Shown here: positions 1-6,176 of the stretch, piece by piece
Numbering within the stretch: the stretch's first letter is position 1
Layout: each line of letters begins with the position of its first letter
Source of the DNA: Candidatus Poribacteria bacterium
Lineage (GTDB): Bacteria; Poribacteria; WGA-4E; WGA-3G
Assembly (NCBI GenBank): GCA_009835515.1
Contig: VXXH01000038.1
Coordinates: forward strand, 1-7,150
DNA length: 7,150 nucleotides
Direction: 5' to 3'
Made by a program: the position numbers and the translations under genes
Notes under the pieces: model-generated
What the model was told of the DNA's origin: nothing
What the model saw: only the letters and a program-made list of their open reading frames with translations
Databases searched by the model: none

Positions 1-343
1 GTGTAGAACGGTAATCAACTGTAAGCCCTTTGAGTAACTTTCGCTTGTAGGGAATTGCGGTTAAGTTGGGTTCGATATAAACCTGTGTTGTCTCTGCGAT
101 TATTCTTTGGTTATTTTTTAATTCATTCTCAAAACAACCCAGATAGTTTTCGATTTCTACAAGCTGCAAACCTGTTTCTTCATAAGTTTCTCTCTTTACA
201 GCGGTTTCAATGTCTTCACCCTTTTCAACAGTGCCTGCAGGGATTTGGACACCAGCAGTTGGATGCTTAAATACGAGTAACTCTTTGGCACCACTCCGCT
301 CACGTATTATAAATGCCGTAACCTTTTGGATAACCTCATTCAC
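1..343 (-). CDS. Nudix hydrolase, C-terminus cut by window edge
   Basis: Nudix enzymes hydrolyse nucleoside diphosphates linked to another moiety, such as ADP-ribose, sugar nucleotides or oxidised dNTPs, usually in the cytoplasm with Mg2+ or Mn2+. The visible 114 codons read VNEVIQKVTAFIIRERSG at the start. A Nudix box follows at about residues 38-60: it begins GTVEKGE and ends RETYEETGL, matching GX5EX7REUXEEXGU except that Thr sits at the first hydrophobic (U) position. The preceding VFKHPTAGVQIPAG is also typical of the fold. The start is GTG at 343, chosen because AAGGAG lies 8 bases upstream and the frame then runs open to the edge. The GTG overlaps the TGA stop of the upstream peptidase gene (GTGA), so translational coupling is likely. 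The substrate cannot be told from this fragment. The family call is firm; the link to the peptidase may only be operon packing. Confidence 0.9.
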   Translation of the reverse strand, partial: MNEVIQKVTAFIIRERSGAKELLVFKHPTAGVQIPAGTVEKGEDIETAVKRETYEETGLQLVEIENYLGCFENELKNNQRIIAETTQVYIEPNLTAIPYKRKLLKGLTVDYRST

Positions 344-1575
344 TCCGATTTCTCCTTAGTTGGTGGCTCCGCACCAACAAGCACACGTCCGGTTTTTTCC
401 TCGGCACGGAACACAGCAAGGTTTTGTCCATTCACATCTTTGATGACCCAGATATGACCGGCATACGTGTGTTGATTGACGAAGGCATCTGGGGCAATCT
501 TGCCGTAGAATTTCTCATTACCTTCATAATCCACCCAATAGTAGGCAACCTCGGTTTCCGTACCATTCACGAAGATGATTGCGGTTTCGGTGTCGTCGTC
601 TTCGGATTTTAGATTTGGAAGCAGACTTAGATCGTACGCCTTCAGGTCTATCCACTTGCCATCACCATCGCTGTCTGGATTTTTCAATTGTTGGTGGAAC
701 TCCGTCAATTCTATTAATTCGGCGGGCCATTCAAATTTTGGGGACTTTTCAGAATTGAACCCTTGGAGATGTACGAGATGTGTCCGGGTTACCGCCCGCG
801 TGTACCGCCAATCCAAATCGCCAAAGACTTCGGTGAGCAGCGCAGCGAGTGCCGGGTCGTATTCTTTCAACTTGTCGCGGGTGTCAACATGGTTATGTTG
901 GTCGTCGTTTGCTCGGTTCGTGTCAAACCAAGACTGCGTGCCTTCCGCCCAGTACTCTGCTCTGTTCGTAATGGCATAGGTGTCTTTCCACAACCCTTTT
1001 TCAACCGCAGTATCATATAGTCCCTTAAGACGGTCGTCGAAACTTGGATCCACCGTATTTAATCCCATCTGGTGAATCGCATGTGCGAACTCATGCACCA
1101 GAATATTTTCAGTCGAATACGGATCGCCTTCATAATTAAGCAGGTTCTCTTCACCACAACTGACAGCGGGTCTTGCTGGCGTGGAACCCAAACCGCGCGC
1201 CCGTCGGTCCCAATAGTAATCGGGTTGCAGATCGCTGTGTTCGGGAATCTCTGTCGTGAGTTCGTTATGCGCCATCACAGCAAAACGCACGTTATTTTTT
1301 GCGAGTGCATGCAACACATCCTGACGATGCCCAATCATCTGCCGAATGAGCCATGCTGCTTCTTTCACGGCATAAGGGTTCACCTTCGATGATGCGACAA
1401 CAGGCAATCCTTCTACATCAATCCACTGTTCGTAAAACGGGTCAAGGTTAAAAGTTTCGCGAACGGCAGCCGGTGGCGGGGCAGGTTCGGGGATATTGAC
1501 GCTTTGTGCCGTTACAGTCAGCTGGGTTGAAAGAAATATTACACAAACGATGAAAATGGCAGTCAGATAAAACAT
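340..1575 (-). CDS. Secreted zinc metallopeptidase with C-terminal VHL-beta domain
   Basis: A 411-residue exported protein. Residues 1-23 form a hydrophobic signal peptide ending VTA, with likely cleavage before Q24; its N-region carries no Lys or Arg. A peptidase-like domain covers about 40-270. The zinc motif HEFAH is at 161-165, with E162 as the expected catalytic base. NRAEYWAE at 204-211 resembles the NxAEFFA segment that gives the third zinc ligand in MtfA-type gluzincins, so E207 is the likely third ligand. DSDGDG at 301-306 is a calcium-loop-like acidic stretch. Residues about 331-392 match the VHL beta domain (FVNGTE, YYWVDYEG, HTYAGHIW). Residues W347, Y357, T370, H374 and W376 sit where human pVHL has W88, Y98, S111, H115 and W117, with identical spacing. 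The ATG is preceded by GAGG at 7 bases. The gene follows a 37-codon ORF and overlaps the Nudix gene. Peptidase activity and substrate are inferred, and I do not know a named family for the whole protein. Confidence 0.85.
   Translation of the reverse strand: MFYLTAIFIVCVIFLSTQLTVTAQSVNIPEPAPPPAAVRETFNLDPFYEQWIDVEGLPVVASSKVNPYAVKEAAWLIRQMIGHRQDVLHALAKNNVRFAVMAHNELTTEIPEHSDLQPDYYWDRRARGLGSTPARPAVSCGEENLLNYEGDPYSTENILVHEFAHAIHQMGLNTVDPSFDDRLKGLYDTAVEKGLWKDTYAITNRAEYWAEGTQSWFDTNRANDDQHNHVDTRDKLKEYDPALAALLTEVFGDLDWRYTRAVTRTHLVHLQGFNSEKSPKFEWPAELIELTEFHQQLKNPDSDGDGKWIDLKAYDLSLLPNLKSEDDDTETAIIFVNGTETEVAYYWVDYEGNEKFYGKIAPDAFVNQHTYAGHIWVIKDVNGQNLAVFRAEEKTGRVLVGAEPPTKEKSE
352..357 (-). promoter_or_regulatory. 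Ribosome binding site deciding the Nudix GTG start
   Basis: AAGGAG on the minus strand lies 8 bases before the GTG at 343, inside the last codons of the peptidase gene. It is what identifies GTG as the start, as there is no ATG in this frame near the beginning of the domain. Confidence 0.75.
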
Positions 1576-1599
1576 AGGTTAGCCTCGTCCTTCCGTTTT

Positions 1600-1713
1600 C
1601 TACTCTCCCTCACGATACTTTAACTCTTGCCAGATCGAACGCATCTGCCACACATCCATCGAAACAACCTTTGCCTCCCCGCCAATTCGGAGTTCTTCCT
1701 TTGTATCTGCCAT
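1600..1713 (-). CDS. Small hypothetical protein, 37 residues
   Basis: This short frame reads ATG to TAG on the minus strand, beginning MADTKEELRIGGEAKVV and ending WQELKYREGE. It is charged and soluble-looking, with no signal peptide, membrane segment or recognised motif. The start lies 13 bases after the stop of the upstream 232-residue gene, and its stop lies 24 bases before the peptidase ATG. It therefore fills an otherwise empty gap in the operon. The ribosome binding site is weak (GGA about 9 bases upstream). Codon use looks ordinary and the peptide composition is plausible, but no homologue is recognised. It could be a real small protein, a coupling ORF, or the remnant of a larger gene. 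Confidence 0.45.
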   Translation of the reverse strand: MADTKEELRIGGEAKVVSMDVWQMRSIWQELKYREGE

Positions 1714-1726
1714 ATCAGGTTATCCG

Positions 1727-2425
1727 TTATTCAGAAATATCTTTGTAAGTCTTTGATTTTGCGTGGCGGGAACGGTTTCTCAGACTCCATACACTACCAG
1801 CAAAATTGCTGTCAATCAGTTGTTGAAAAATTCGATGACGCGCTGACGGTTTGATTTCAAACTGATCTGTTTCGGGTAAAAACGGATAAATTTCGGTCTC
1901 ACCTGCCAGCACAGCGAAGAATTTACCGCGGTTATTTGGAAGAAAAATAGGGCCTTTCCATTCCAAATATTCAACTATGGGTGGTGTGCTCGGGATAGAC
2001 ATCCTCGCGTGAAGGAGAACTTCTGTCCTATCCTGTAGTTTGATGGAAGCAGGGAGTTTGTTTTCGAGTCGGATGTTACCGTGAAGATATGGGGTACGGA
2101 AGAAAACTCTCTCCGAAAAAGCCAAGAGTTTGGACGAATTAAATGCGTGTGGTAGAAAGTATCCATCCAAACTCGTTCCGTTTTCATTTAGACAAACGCC
2201 AACAGCGATCACAAACTCCTTAAACTTAAACCCTCTCCACTTCGCATCCATCGCGCTGATCAGTAGAACTGCCTTATCCACTTCGTGATATGGAAAGAGG
2301 TTTTCCTTGTGCAACACCGCTTCCCAGAACGACAAGTCTGCGGTGCCGTAGAGGGTAACCTCTTTGACATTATAAAGATCCGCGACATATTTAAGGGTGG
2401 GGTTTGAAGCATTAGAATTACGCAA
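1727..2425 (-). CDS. Acetoacetate decarboxylase-like / DUF2071-like beta-barrel protein (tentative)
   Basis: A 232-residue protein with no signal peptide or membrane segment, so probably cytoplasmic. I recognise it only weakly. The segment VTLYGTADLSFWEAVL (23-38), the strand-rich VLLISAMDAKWRGFKF (53-68) and the PHAFNSSKLLAFSERVFFRTPYLHGNIRL region (92-120) resemble the acetoacetate decarboxylase/DUF2071 superfamily, whose members are beta-barrels of varied or unknown function. I cannot place a catalytic lysine, so decarboxylase activity is not claimed. The start is TTG at 2425: AAAGGA lies 8 bases upstream, an in-frame TAA lies just before it, and the next in-frame Met is residue 59, which would remove part of the fold. 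It is probably the first gene of the minus-strand operon leading through the 37-codon ORF to the peptidase and Nudix genes. Confidence 0.7.
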   Translation of the reverse strand: MRNSNASNPTLKYVADLYNVKEVTLYGTADLSFWEAVLHKENLFPYHEVDKAVLLISAMDAKWRGFKFKEFVIAVGVCLNENGTSLDGYFLPHAFNSSKLLAFSERVFFRTPYLHGNIRLENKLPASIKLQDRTEVLLHARMSIPSTPPIVEYLEWKGPIFLPNNRGKFFAVLAGETEIYPFLPETDQFEIKPSARHRIFQQLIDSNFAGSVWSLRNRSRHAKSKTYKDISE

Positions 2426-2433
2426 TTTTATAT

Positions 2434-2439
2434 TCCTTT
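2434..2439 (-). promoter_or_regulatory. Ribosome binding site deciding a TTG start
   Basis: AAAGGA on the minus strand lies 8 bases before the TTG at 2425. An in-frame TAA lies four codons upstream of the TTG, so no ATG or GTG alternative exists near the domain start. The site therefore supports the rare TTG initiation codon. Confidence 0.7.
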
Positions 2440-2482
2440 ACATGATACGCAATGTGTTATTCGGAAATCAGATGAATGCCCG

Positions 2483-2544
2483 AGACTGAATGCGAATCCT
2501 CAGGGTTTCGCATCCAGCCTTTAGTATCAAATAAAGGTCAGTCT
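2483..2544. other. Three-way-junction (cloverleaf) palindromic element, 62 bases
   Basis: On the plus strand this is an outer stem AGACTGA/TCAGTCT (2483-2489 with 2538-2544, 7 bp). It encloses hairpin ATGCGAA/TTCGCAT (2490-2496 with 2507-2513, loop of 10) and hairpin CCTTTA/TAAAGG (2518-2523 with 2532-2537, loop of 8). All three stems are perfect Watson-Crick, with only four unpaired bases (CCAG) at the junction. It lies between the terminator of the jelly-roll gene and the start of the 232-residue gene. Because it is self-complementary, the same shape can form from either strand. It could be a 5' leader structure of the downstream minus-strand operon, a small RNA, a REP or MITE-like repeat, or a DNA site. 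A single copy was seen in this window. Confidence 0.6.
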
Positions 2545-2545
2545 G

Positions 2546-2566
2546 AAAAAAGAAGATGATTCTTCT
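2546..2566 (-). terminator. Probable weak intrinsic terminator after the jelly-roll gene
   Basis: On the minus strand AGAAGA-ATCA-TCTTCT (2566 to 2551) forms a 6-bp hairpin followed directly by five more T residues (2550-2546). It begins 5 bases after the TGA stop at 2572-2574. The stem is AT-rich, so termination may be partial and help from the adjacent three-way junction is possible. Confidence 0.55.
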
Positions 2567-2571
2567 CAATC

Positions 2572-3309
2572 TCAATGGCCCTTCAGTTTCGCCCAGGTCG
2601 TTGTTAATTTGTCTGCAGCTTCAACGGACAATGCTGATCCGCCACCAAATTCAACATCAATTTCAAATTCATGAATTGTCTCGTGTACGTCCCGCTCCCT
2701 GGGTGTTACAGGTTTCTTCCAACGGTCTTTGTTCGGCTTTCCTTTCGGTACTTTCGTTGCCTCAACATCGGGCATCGAATCCACAATTTTCGACACATCC
2801 CATACAGGAATTTCGCCTATAGGCGAGAGTGTAGCGATATTGGCTGAACGTGCGATTTCAACCCCATTCATCCACAGAATGTAGGAGTCGTCATAGTCAA
2901 CCCGAAACATAATTTTTTTTGATGTAACCGCTTTAGGTACATCAAAGTGATAACGCGTGTAAAGTGAGCCAACCTCCCCTGATTTGATTTCCGTATTGTC
3001 ATCACCATCACCGTAACCGATGCTGATGATGCCCTTTTTCCAGTTCGTATCGTCAAATTCGAGTTCAGTCCAACCATCAACGTCTTTGTCAGGAACATGA
3101 TATCTTACCTCAAAGCCCTCGTCAAAAATAACATCCTTTCCGACGGTGAGTTGGATAATAAGTGTCATATCACTACTGCTGAATCCATCATTATAACACC
3201 CCGCGGCAAGTACATTATCTTTTGTAAAAAGCTTAGGGGTATCGAAGGCATAAGCGAGAGATGCAAATACACAGCAGAAGCATAGGTAGAAGAGAATTTG
3301 CTTTGTCAT
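2572..3309 (-). CDS. Secreted galactose-binding-like (jelly-roll) protein with C-terminal KLxTTWA signature
   Basis: A 245-residue exported protein of unknown specific function. Residues 1-21 are a signal peptide (MTK, then a hydrophobic run, cleavage after AYA). Residues about 75-160 resemble the beta-sandwich found in many secreted bacterial hydrolases and cell-surface proteins: FDDTNWKKGIISIGYGDGDD, then LYTRYHFDV, then FRVDYDDSYILWMNGVEIARS. In that domain type the DYDD...NGxE part is diagnostic to my eye, and carbohydrate or ligand binding is usual but not proven. A charged Lys/Pro-rich linker covers 185-210. The C-terminus LSVEAADKLTTTWAKLKGH closely matches the end of the LamG protein at the right of the window. 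AAGGAG lies 8 bases before the ATG. The gene starts 45 bases after the GH32 stop, with no terminator seen between them, so co-transcription is likely. Confidence 0.85.
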   Translation of the reverse strand: MTKQILFYLCFCCVFASLAYAFDTPKLFTKDNVLAAGCYNDGFSSSDMTLIIQLTVGKDVIFDEGFEVRYHVPDKDVDGWTELEFDDTNWKKGIISIGYGDGDDNTEIKSGEVGSLYTRYHFDVPKAVTSKKIMFRVDYDDSYILWMNGVEIARSANIATLSPIGEIPVWDVSKIVDSMPDVEATKVPKGKPNKDRWKKPVTPRERDVHETIHEFEIDVEFGGGSALSVEAADKLTTTWAKLKGH

Positions 3310-3354
3310 TAAAATTTCTCCTTATTCATTCATAAGTGCCGTATCTGCTGGGAG

Positions 3355-4911
3355 TTAAGCATAAATGTTTTTCATCTGCCAAGCATCTAAGGATTTAAGT
3401 TCACACGCTTGACCTTGCGAACGCAAAGACACACCGACACTCTCTTCCTTGTCTGGATAGACACGCATCGCGACGCACTGCTTCCCGTTCGCGAACACCT
3501 CCACAACACTTTTATCAACAAACACCCGTAATTTGAGAGTCTCGTCTTGTGCAATGGAGATCGCTCCGGTTTCAGGGGCGCGTGAAAGGACATCCGATGC
3601 AATTGACGAATAAGATGAATCAATCGTTAGCAGGCTATCGCGCACGTTAACATCGGAATTCAGGTTGCGCATGCCGCGTTCTCTGAAGAAGGCAATGCGG
3701 GTAAACTCCTGTTTCTGCGGTGAACGGAGGACGTTCAATTCAACCATCGGTGCCGATTTCGTATCAATTTCGAGTTCAAGCTCCATTGCATTGCCATTTA
3801 TACCTTCCAGCACGACTTCTTCGTTTGCGGGAAGGGTCATAGCATTGACATGCTGATGATCATACCGCAACGATTCAATATCACCCGCAGGCTCAATCCC
3901 GATTTCATCTCTGGAGAGGAGTGTTAAGCGGCGCGGCAGTGTCATAATCTGGTTCCAACCCTTGGTAGGCTTCGCCGGGTTCATGTTATAGATAACGATC
4001 AGTCCACCGTTGCCGTCAGGTGTTGCTGAAGGCGCATGGACACCAGCAGGGGATGCCGCCCCGAAGTTGTTCTTTGCGCCTGCTGTCACGACAAACTTAT
4101 CGCGCTCAGTATCGTAATCACCGAGCAGATATTGTCCGCCGCTCATGTGACTGAAGAAAAGGAGCATGTGTCGGTCACCGATGGGCCAGAAATACGGACA
4201 CGCCCCATCATCGCCTACCAATGTGAACATATCGTCTTCAACGAAGGGGTGTAGATAGACCCAGTTCGCTAAATCAGCTGAACGGAGCAGGAAGTTGGCT
4301 CGAATCGGTTTACCGCCGGGTCCGTGTGGAAGCGTGCCACCAGAAAGCGAATAATACATATCGTCCTTTTTCCAGATGCACGGATCAAAAACGCGGTAGA
4401 CCGGAGTTGTGCCGTCCGCGTGTTTCGCCGGGATGACCGCTTCGCCGGATACCTTCTCCCAATTCAGGAGCAACGGATCGCTCGACACCGCTACCATATT
4501 ACCGACGACTGTGCCGTGATACATCGCTATTACGCGGTCCTCTTCTACAAGCGTCGCACCGGAAAAACAACATCTTTCAGGGTTCGGGTAAATTGCATAC
4601 GGCAAATCACGCCAGTGGATGAGATCATCACTAATCGCGTGTCCCCAATGCTGACGTGTATCTTCAGGTGGATACGCCTGATAGAACAGGTGCCAACGCC
4701 CCTGCCAGAAACAGAGTCCATTCGGATCATTGAGCATCGCTTCAGGGTTGATATAGTGATAAATCGGACGGTGCGGATCACCTTGATATGTTTTTCGATA
4801 AGCGTTGAGCCGTTGCATCAGTGGATTCGTTTCCAACTCTGCTTCCTGCTCTTCCAATGTATCTGCGAACGTATGATGCGGTACACGCGAAGTATAATCT
4901 TCTGTAGCCAT
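3355..4911 (-). CDS. Glycoside hydrolase family 32-type protein (beta-fructosidase-like)
   Basis: A 518-residue protein of normal family length. It has no signal peptide, so it is probably cytoplasmic. GH32 enzymes hydrolyse beta-fructosides such as sucrose, levan and inulin. Five-bladed propeller motifs are visible: MLNDPNG at 59-65 (nucleophile D62), HWGHAISDDLIHW at 88-100, FSGAT at 116-120, VFDP at 174-177 (D176, transition-state stabiliser, with the usual Arg of FRDP replaced by Phe), and GDDGACPYFWPIG at 233-245. In typical members the acid/base Glu directly precedes this Cys; here it is Ala237. WNQIMTLPRRLTL is at 319-331. The C-terminal beta-sandwich ends with LRVFVDKSVVEVFANG (461-476), a hallmark of the family. 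The ATG has AGGAG 5 bases upstream. It is divergent from the mannonate-dehydratase-like gene and followed by the jelly-roll gene. Fold assignment is firm; substrate and even hydrolytic activity are uncertain. Confidence 0.92.
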   Translation of the reverse strand: MATEDYTSRVPHHTFADTLEEQEAELETNPLMQRLNAYRKTYQGDPHRPIYHYINPEAMLNDPNGLCFWQGRWHLFYQAYPPEDTRQHWGHAISDDLIHWRDLPYAIYPNPERCCFSGATLVEEDRVIAMYHGTVVGNMVAVSSDPLLLNWEKVSGEAVIPAKHADGTTPVYRVFDPCIWKKDDMYYSLSGGTLPHGPGGKPIRANFLLRSADLANWVYLHPFVEDDMFTLVGDDGACPYFWPIGDRHMLLFFSHMSGGQYLLGDYDTERDKFVVTAGAKNNFGAASPAGVHAPSATPDGNGGLIVIYNMNPAKPTKGWNQIMTLPRRLTLLSRDEIGIEPAGDIESLRYDHQHVNAMTLPANEEVVLEGINGNAMELELEIDTKSAPMVELNVLRSPQKQEFTRIAFFRERGMRNLNSDVNVRDSLLTIDSSYSSIASDVLSRAPETGAISIAQDETLKLRVFVDKSVVEVFANGKQCVAMRVYPDKEESVGVSLRSQGQACELKSLDAWQMKNIYA

Positions 4912-4956
4912 CGTTTCTCCTCTATTGTGTAATCGCTATGAAATTCTGTGGCTTTT

Positions 4957-4985
4957 AGCATAGCATGAAGCGGATCGAATGTCCA
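4957..4985 (-). promoter_or_regulatory. Putative sigma70-type promoter for GH32
   Basis: On the minus strand TGGACA (4985-4980) and TATGCT (4962-4957) are 17 bases apart, and TGC directly before the -10 gives an extended -10. The predicted transcription start is near 4950, leaving a leader of about 40 bases before the GH32 ATG at 4911. Confidence 0.5.
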
Positions 4986-5004
4986 GAAATTTTCTGCTTT
5001 TGAA

Positions 5005-5034
5005 TTGACTTAAGTTTTTTAAGTGTGCTATAAT
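5005..5034 (+). promoter_or_regulatory. Sigma70-type promoter for the mannonate-dehydratase-like gene
   Basis: TTGACT (5005-5010) and TATAAT (5029-5034) are 18 bases apart. TGC before the -10 adds an extended -10 element. The predicted start is near 5041, giving a leader of about 58 bases to the ATG at 5099. This is the best promoter in the window. Confidence 0.75.
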
Positions 5035-5054
5035 GCGCGGATACTATCTTAAGT
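5008..5054. promoter_or_regulatory. Repeated TTAAGT sites over the divergent promoter (candidate operator)
   Basis: TTAAGT occurs at 5010-5015, 5019-5024 and 5049-5054. The first is part of the 8-base palindrome ACTTAAGT (5008-5015), which overlaps the -35. The second sits in the spacer just before the -10 and pairs with ACTTAA (5008-5013) as an inverted repeat with a 5-base gap. The third lies just after the predicted transcription start. Such placement would suit a repressor, but AT-rich promoter DNA can make such matches by chance. Confidence 0.4.
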
Positions 5055-5071
5055 CCGAACAGTTTAGCACA
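5024..5071 (+). promoter_or_regulatory. Inverted repeat flanking the transcription start of the plus-strand gene
   Basis: TGTGCTA (5024-5030) and TAGCACA (5065-5071) are perfect inverted repeats separated by 34 bases. Between them a 4-bp pairing CGGA/TCCG (5038-5041 with 5054-5057) is possible. The left arm overlaps the -10, so this is more likely a protein-binding arrangement than an RNA hairpin. Confidence 0.3.
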
Positions 5072-5098
5072 TTCAATTATCATAAGGAGAACGAAACG

Positions 5099-6097
5099 AT
5101 GGATAGACCTGAGACGCAATCCCGCAAAAAAGCGGAGATGCACGTCGGTGTTCAAGGCATCGGGACATCTCCCAAAGAGTTGACATTCCTCGTGCGTCAC
5201 GGTGTAACGCACATGGATACTACGCCCGAAGACACTGAAACCGAAACGCTGATTCGACATAAGGAAGAAGCAGCGGAAGCGGGTGTCAGTCTTGAGATGA
5301 TTCATATCGGGATGCCGAGGAGCATTACGCTTGCGCAAGATCCGCAGCGCGACGAGGATATCGAGGCAGTTTGTAAGATAATTGAGAATGCTGCGGCGGC
5401 AGGTTTACGAGGTTTGAACTATAACTTTTGCATCCTGCAAAATCAACGAACTGAGAGCACCTTCGGACGTGGCGGTTCAAGCTACAGCACTTTCGATTTC
5501 TCCAAGTACGATAACGAAACACTTTCAGAAGCAGGTGAGGTGAGTCGTGAAGAGGCGTTTGATCGGATCGCCTACTTCCTCGAACGCGTGATCCCTGTCG
5601 CTGAAGAAAATAAAATCCAAATGGCATGCCATCCAAACGATCCACCCGCGCCTATATTGCGGGGCGTTGAACGCTGGAATTATCCTGTCTTTGATGGCAT
5701 GAAACGTTACGCTGAAATTGCGGATAGCCCCTACCACGGTTTTAACTTCTGCTGTGGCACAGTGTCGGAGGGTTTAGATGATCCCGGCACCGAGTTCTAT
5801 GAAATTATCCAATATTTCGGCGAACAGAAGAAACTTTTCAATATTCATTTTCGTAACATTCGCGGTGGACTGCACAATTTCCAAGAGGTGTGGCCCGATG
5901 AGGGACACCTTGACATGCACAGAGTTGCGCAGACCCTCCGAGATGTAGAATACCCCTACATGTTAATGCCTGACCATGCCCCGGGGCATCCAGACGATCC
6001 ATCGCCATCGGGTGTTTCTGGTAGAGTTAGACAGGCGTGGGCATTCCAGTTCGGATACATCATCGCGCTGATTCAGGCGGTCAATTCGGTAGCGTAG
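5099..6097 (+). CDS. Mannonate dehydratase-like TIM-barrel enzyme (UxuA family)
   Basis: UxuA converts D-mannonate to 2-keto-3-deoxygluconate in hexuronate catabolism, using a divalent metal in a TIM barrel. This 332-residue cytoplasmic protein shows the family's C-terminal blocks: MACHPNDPP (175-183), FNFCCGT (215-221), NIHFRN (248-253) and MPDHAPGHPDDP (290-301). H178, C218 or C219, H250 and D292 fit the known His/Cys/His/Asp metal ligands. It is shorter than E. coli UxuA (about 394), as in compact homologues. I chose ATG 5099 because AAGGAG lies 9 bases upstream. The frame extends to an ATG at 5032, but that codon overlaps the promoter -10 and lies before the predicted transcript start. 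Divergence from GH32 suggests a carbohydrate-use locus, yet no other uronate-pathway gene is visible. True substrate could be another sugar acid, and a related isomerase-type barrel role is possible. Confidence 0.88.
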   Translation: MDRPETQSRKKAEMHVGVQGIGTSPKELTFLVRHGVTHMDTTPEDTETETLIRHKEEAAEAGVSLEMIHIGMPRSITLAQDPQRDEDIEAVCKIIENAAAAGLRGLNYNFCILQNQRTESTFGRGGSSYSTFDFSKYDNETLSEAGEVSREEAFDRIAYFLERVIPVAEENKIQMACHPNDPPAPILRGVERWNYPVFDGMKRYAEIADSPYHGFNFCCGTVSEGLDDPGTEFYEIIQYFGEQKKLFNIHFRNIRGGLHNFQEVWPDEGHLDMHRVAQTLRDVEYPYMLMPDHAPGHPDDPSPSGVSGRVRQAWAFQFGYIIALIQAVNSVA

Positions 6098-6176
6098 GTT
6101 AATTTAGTTTCAATTAGAGCAACACACTGCGTCAAAACGTAATCTTAATGGTAAATTCAACCTATAGGAGGTAAAA

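Noticed and set aside
2426..2482. Promoter for the 232-residue gene (TATCAT as -10 on the minus strand)
   Set aside because: The best -35 candidate at the right distance (CTGATT) matches only three of six consensus bases, so it was not listed as a feature.
2483..2544. Possible tRNA, because of a 7-bp outer stem and cloverleaf-like outline
   Set aside because: It has only two inner arms, no 7-base anticodon loop, no T-loop GTTCRA motif and is only 62 bases long on either strand.
3310..3354. Hairpin CTTAT/ATAAG overlapping the ribosome binding site of the jelly-roll gene
   Set aside because: A 5-bp AT-rich stem is too weak to be claimed as a regulatory structure.
4324..4932. A 202-codon open frame on the plus strand
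   Set aside because: It lies almost entirely antisense to the well-supported GH32 gene, has no recognisable domain and an unnatural composition, so it is a shadow of that gene.
5032..5098. Extended N-terminus of the mannonate-dehydratase-like protein from an upstream ATG
   Set aside because: That ATG overlaps the promoter -10 and precedes the predicted transcript start; the ATG at 5099 has a proper ribosome binding site.
6098..6176. Terminator or promoter between the mannonate-dehydratase-like and LamG genes
   Set aside because: Only a weak TAATT/AATTA pairing without a T-tract and no paired -35/-10 could be found; nothing but the ribosome binding site is supportable.
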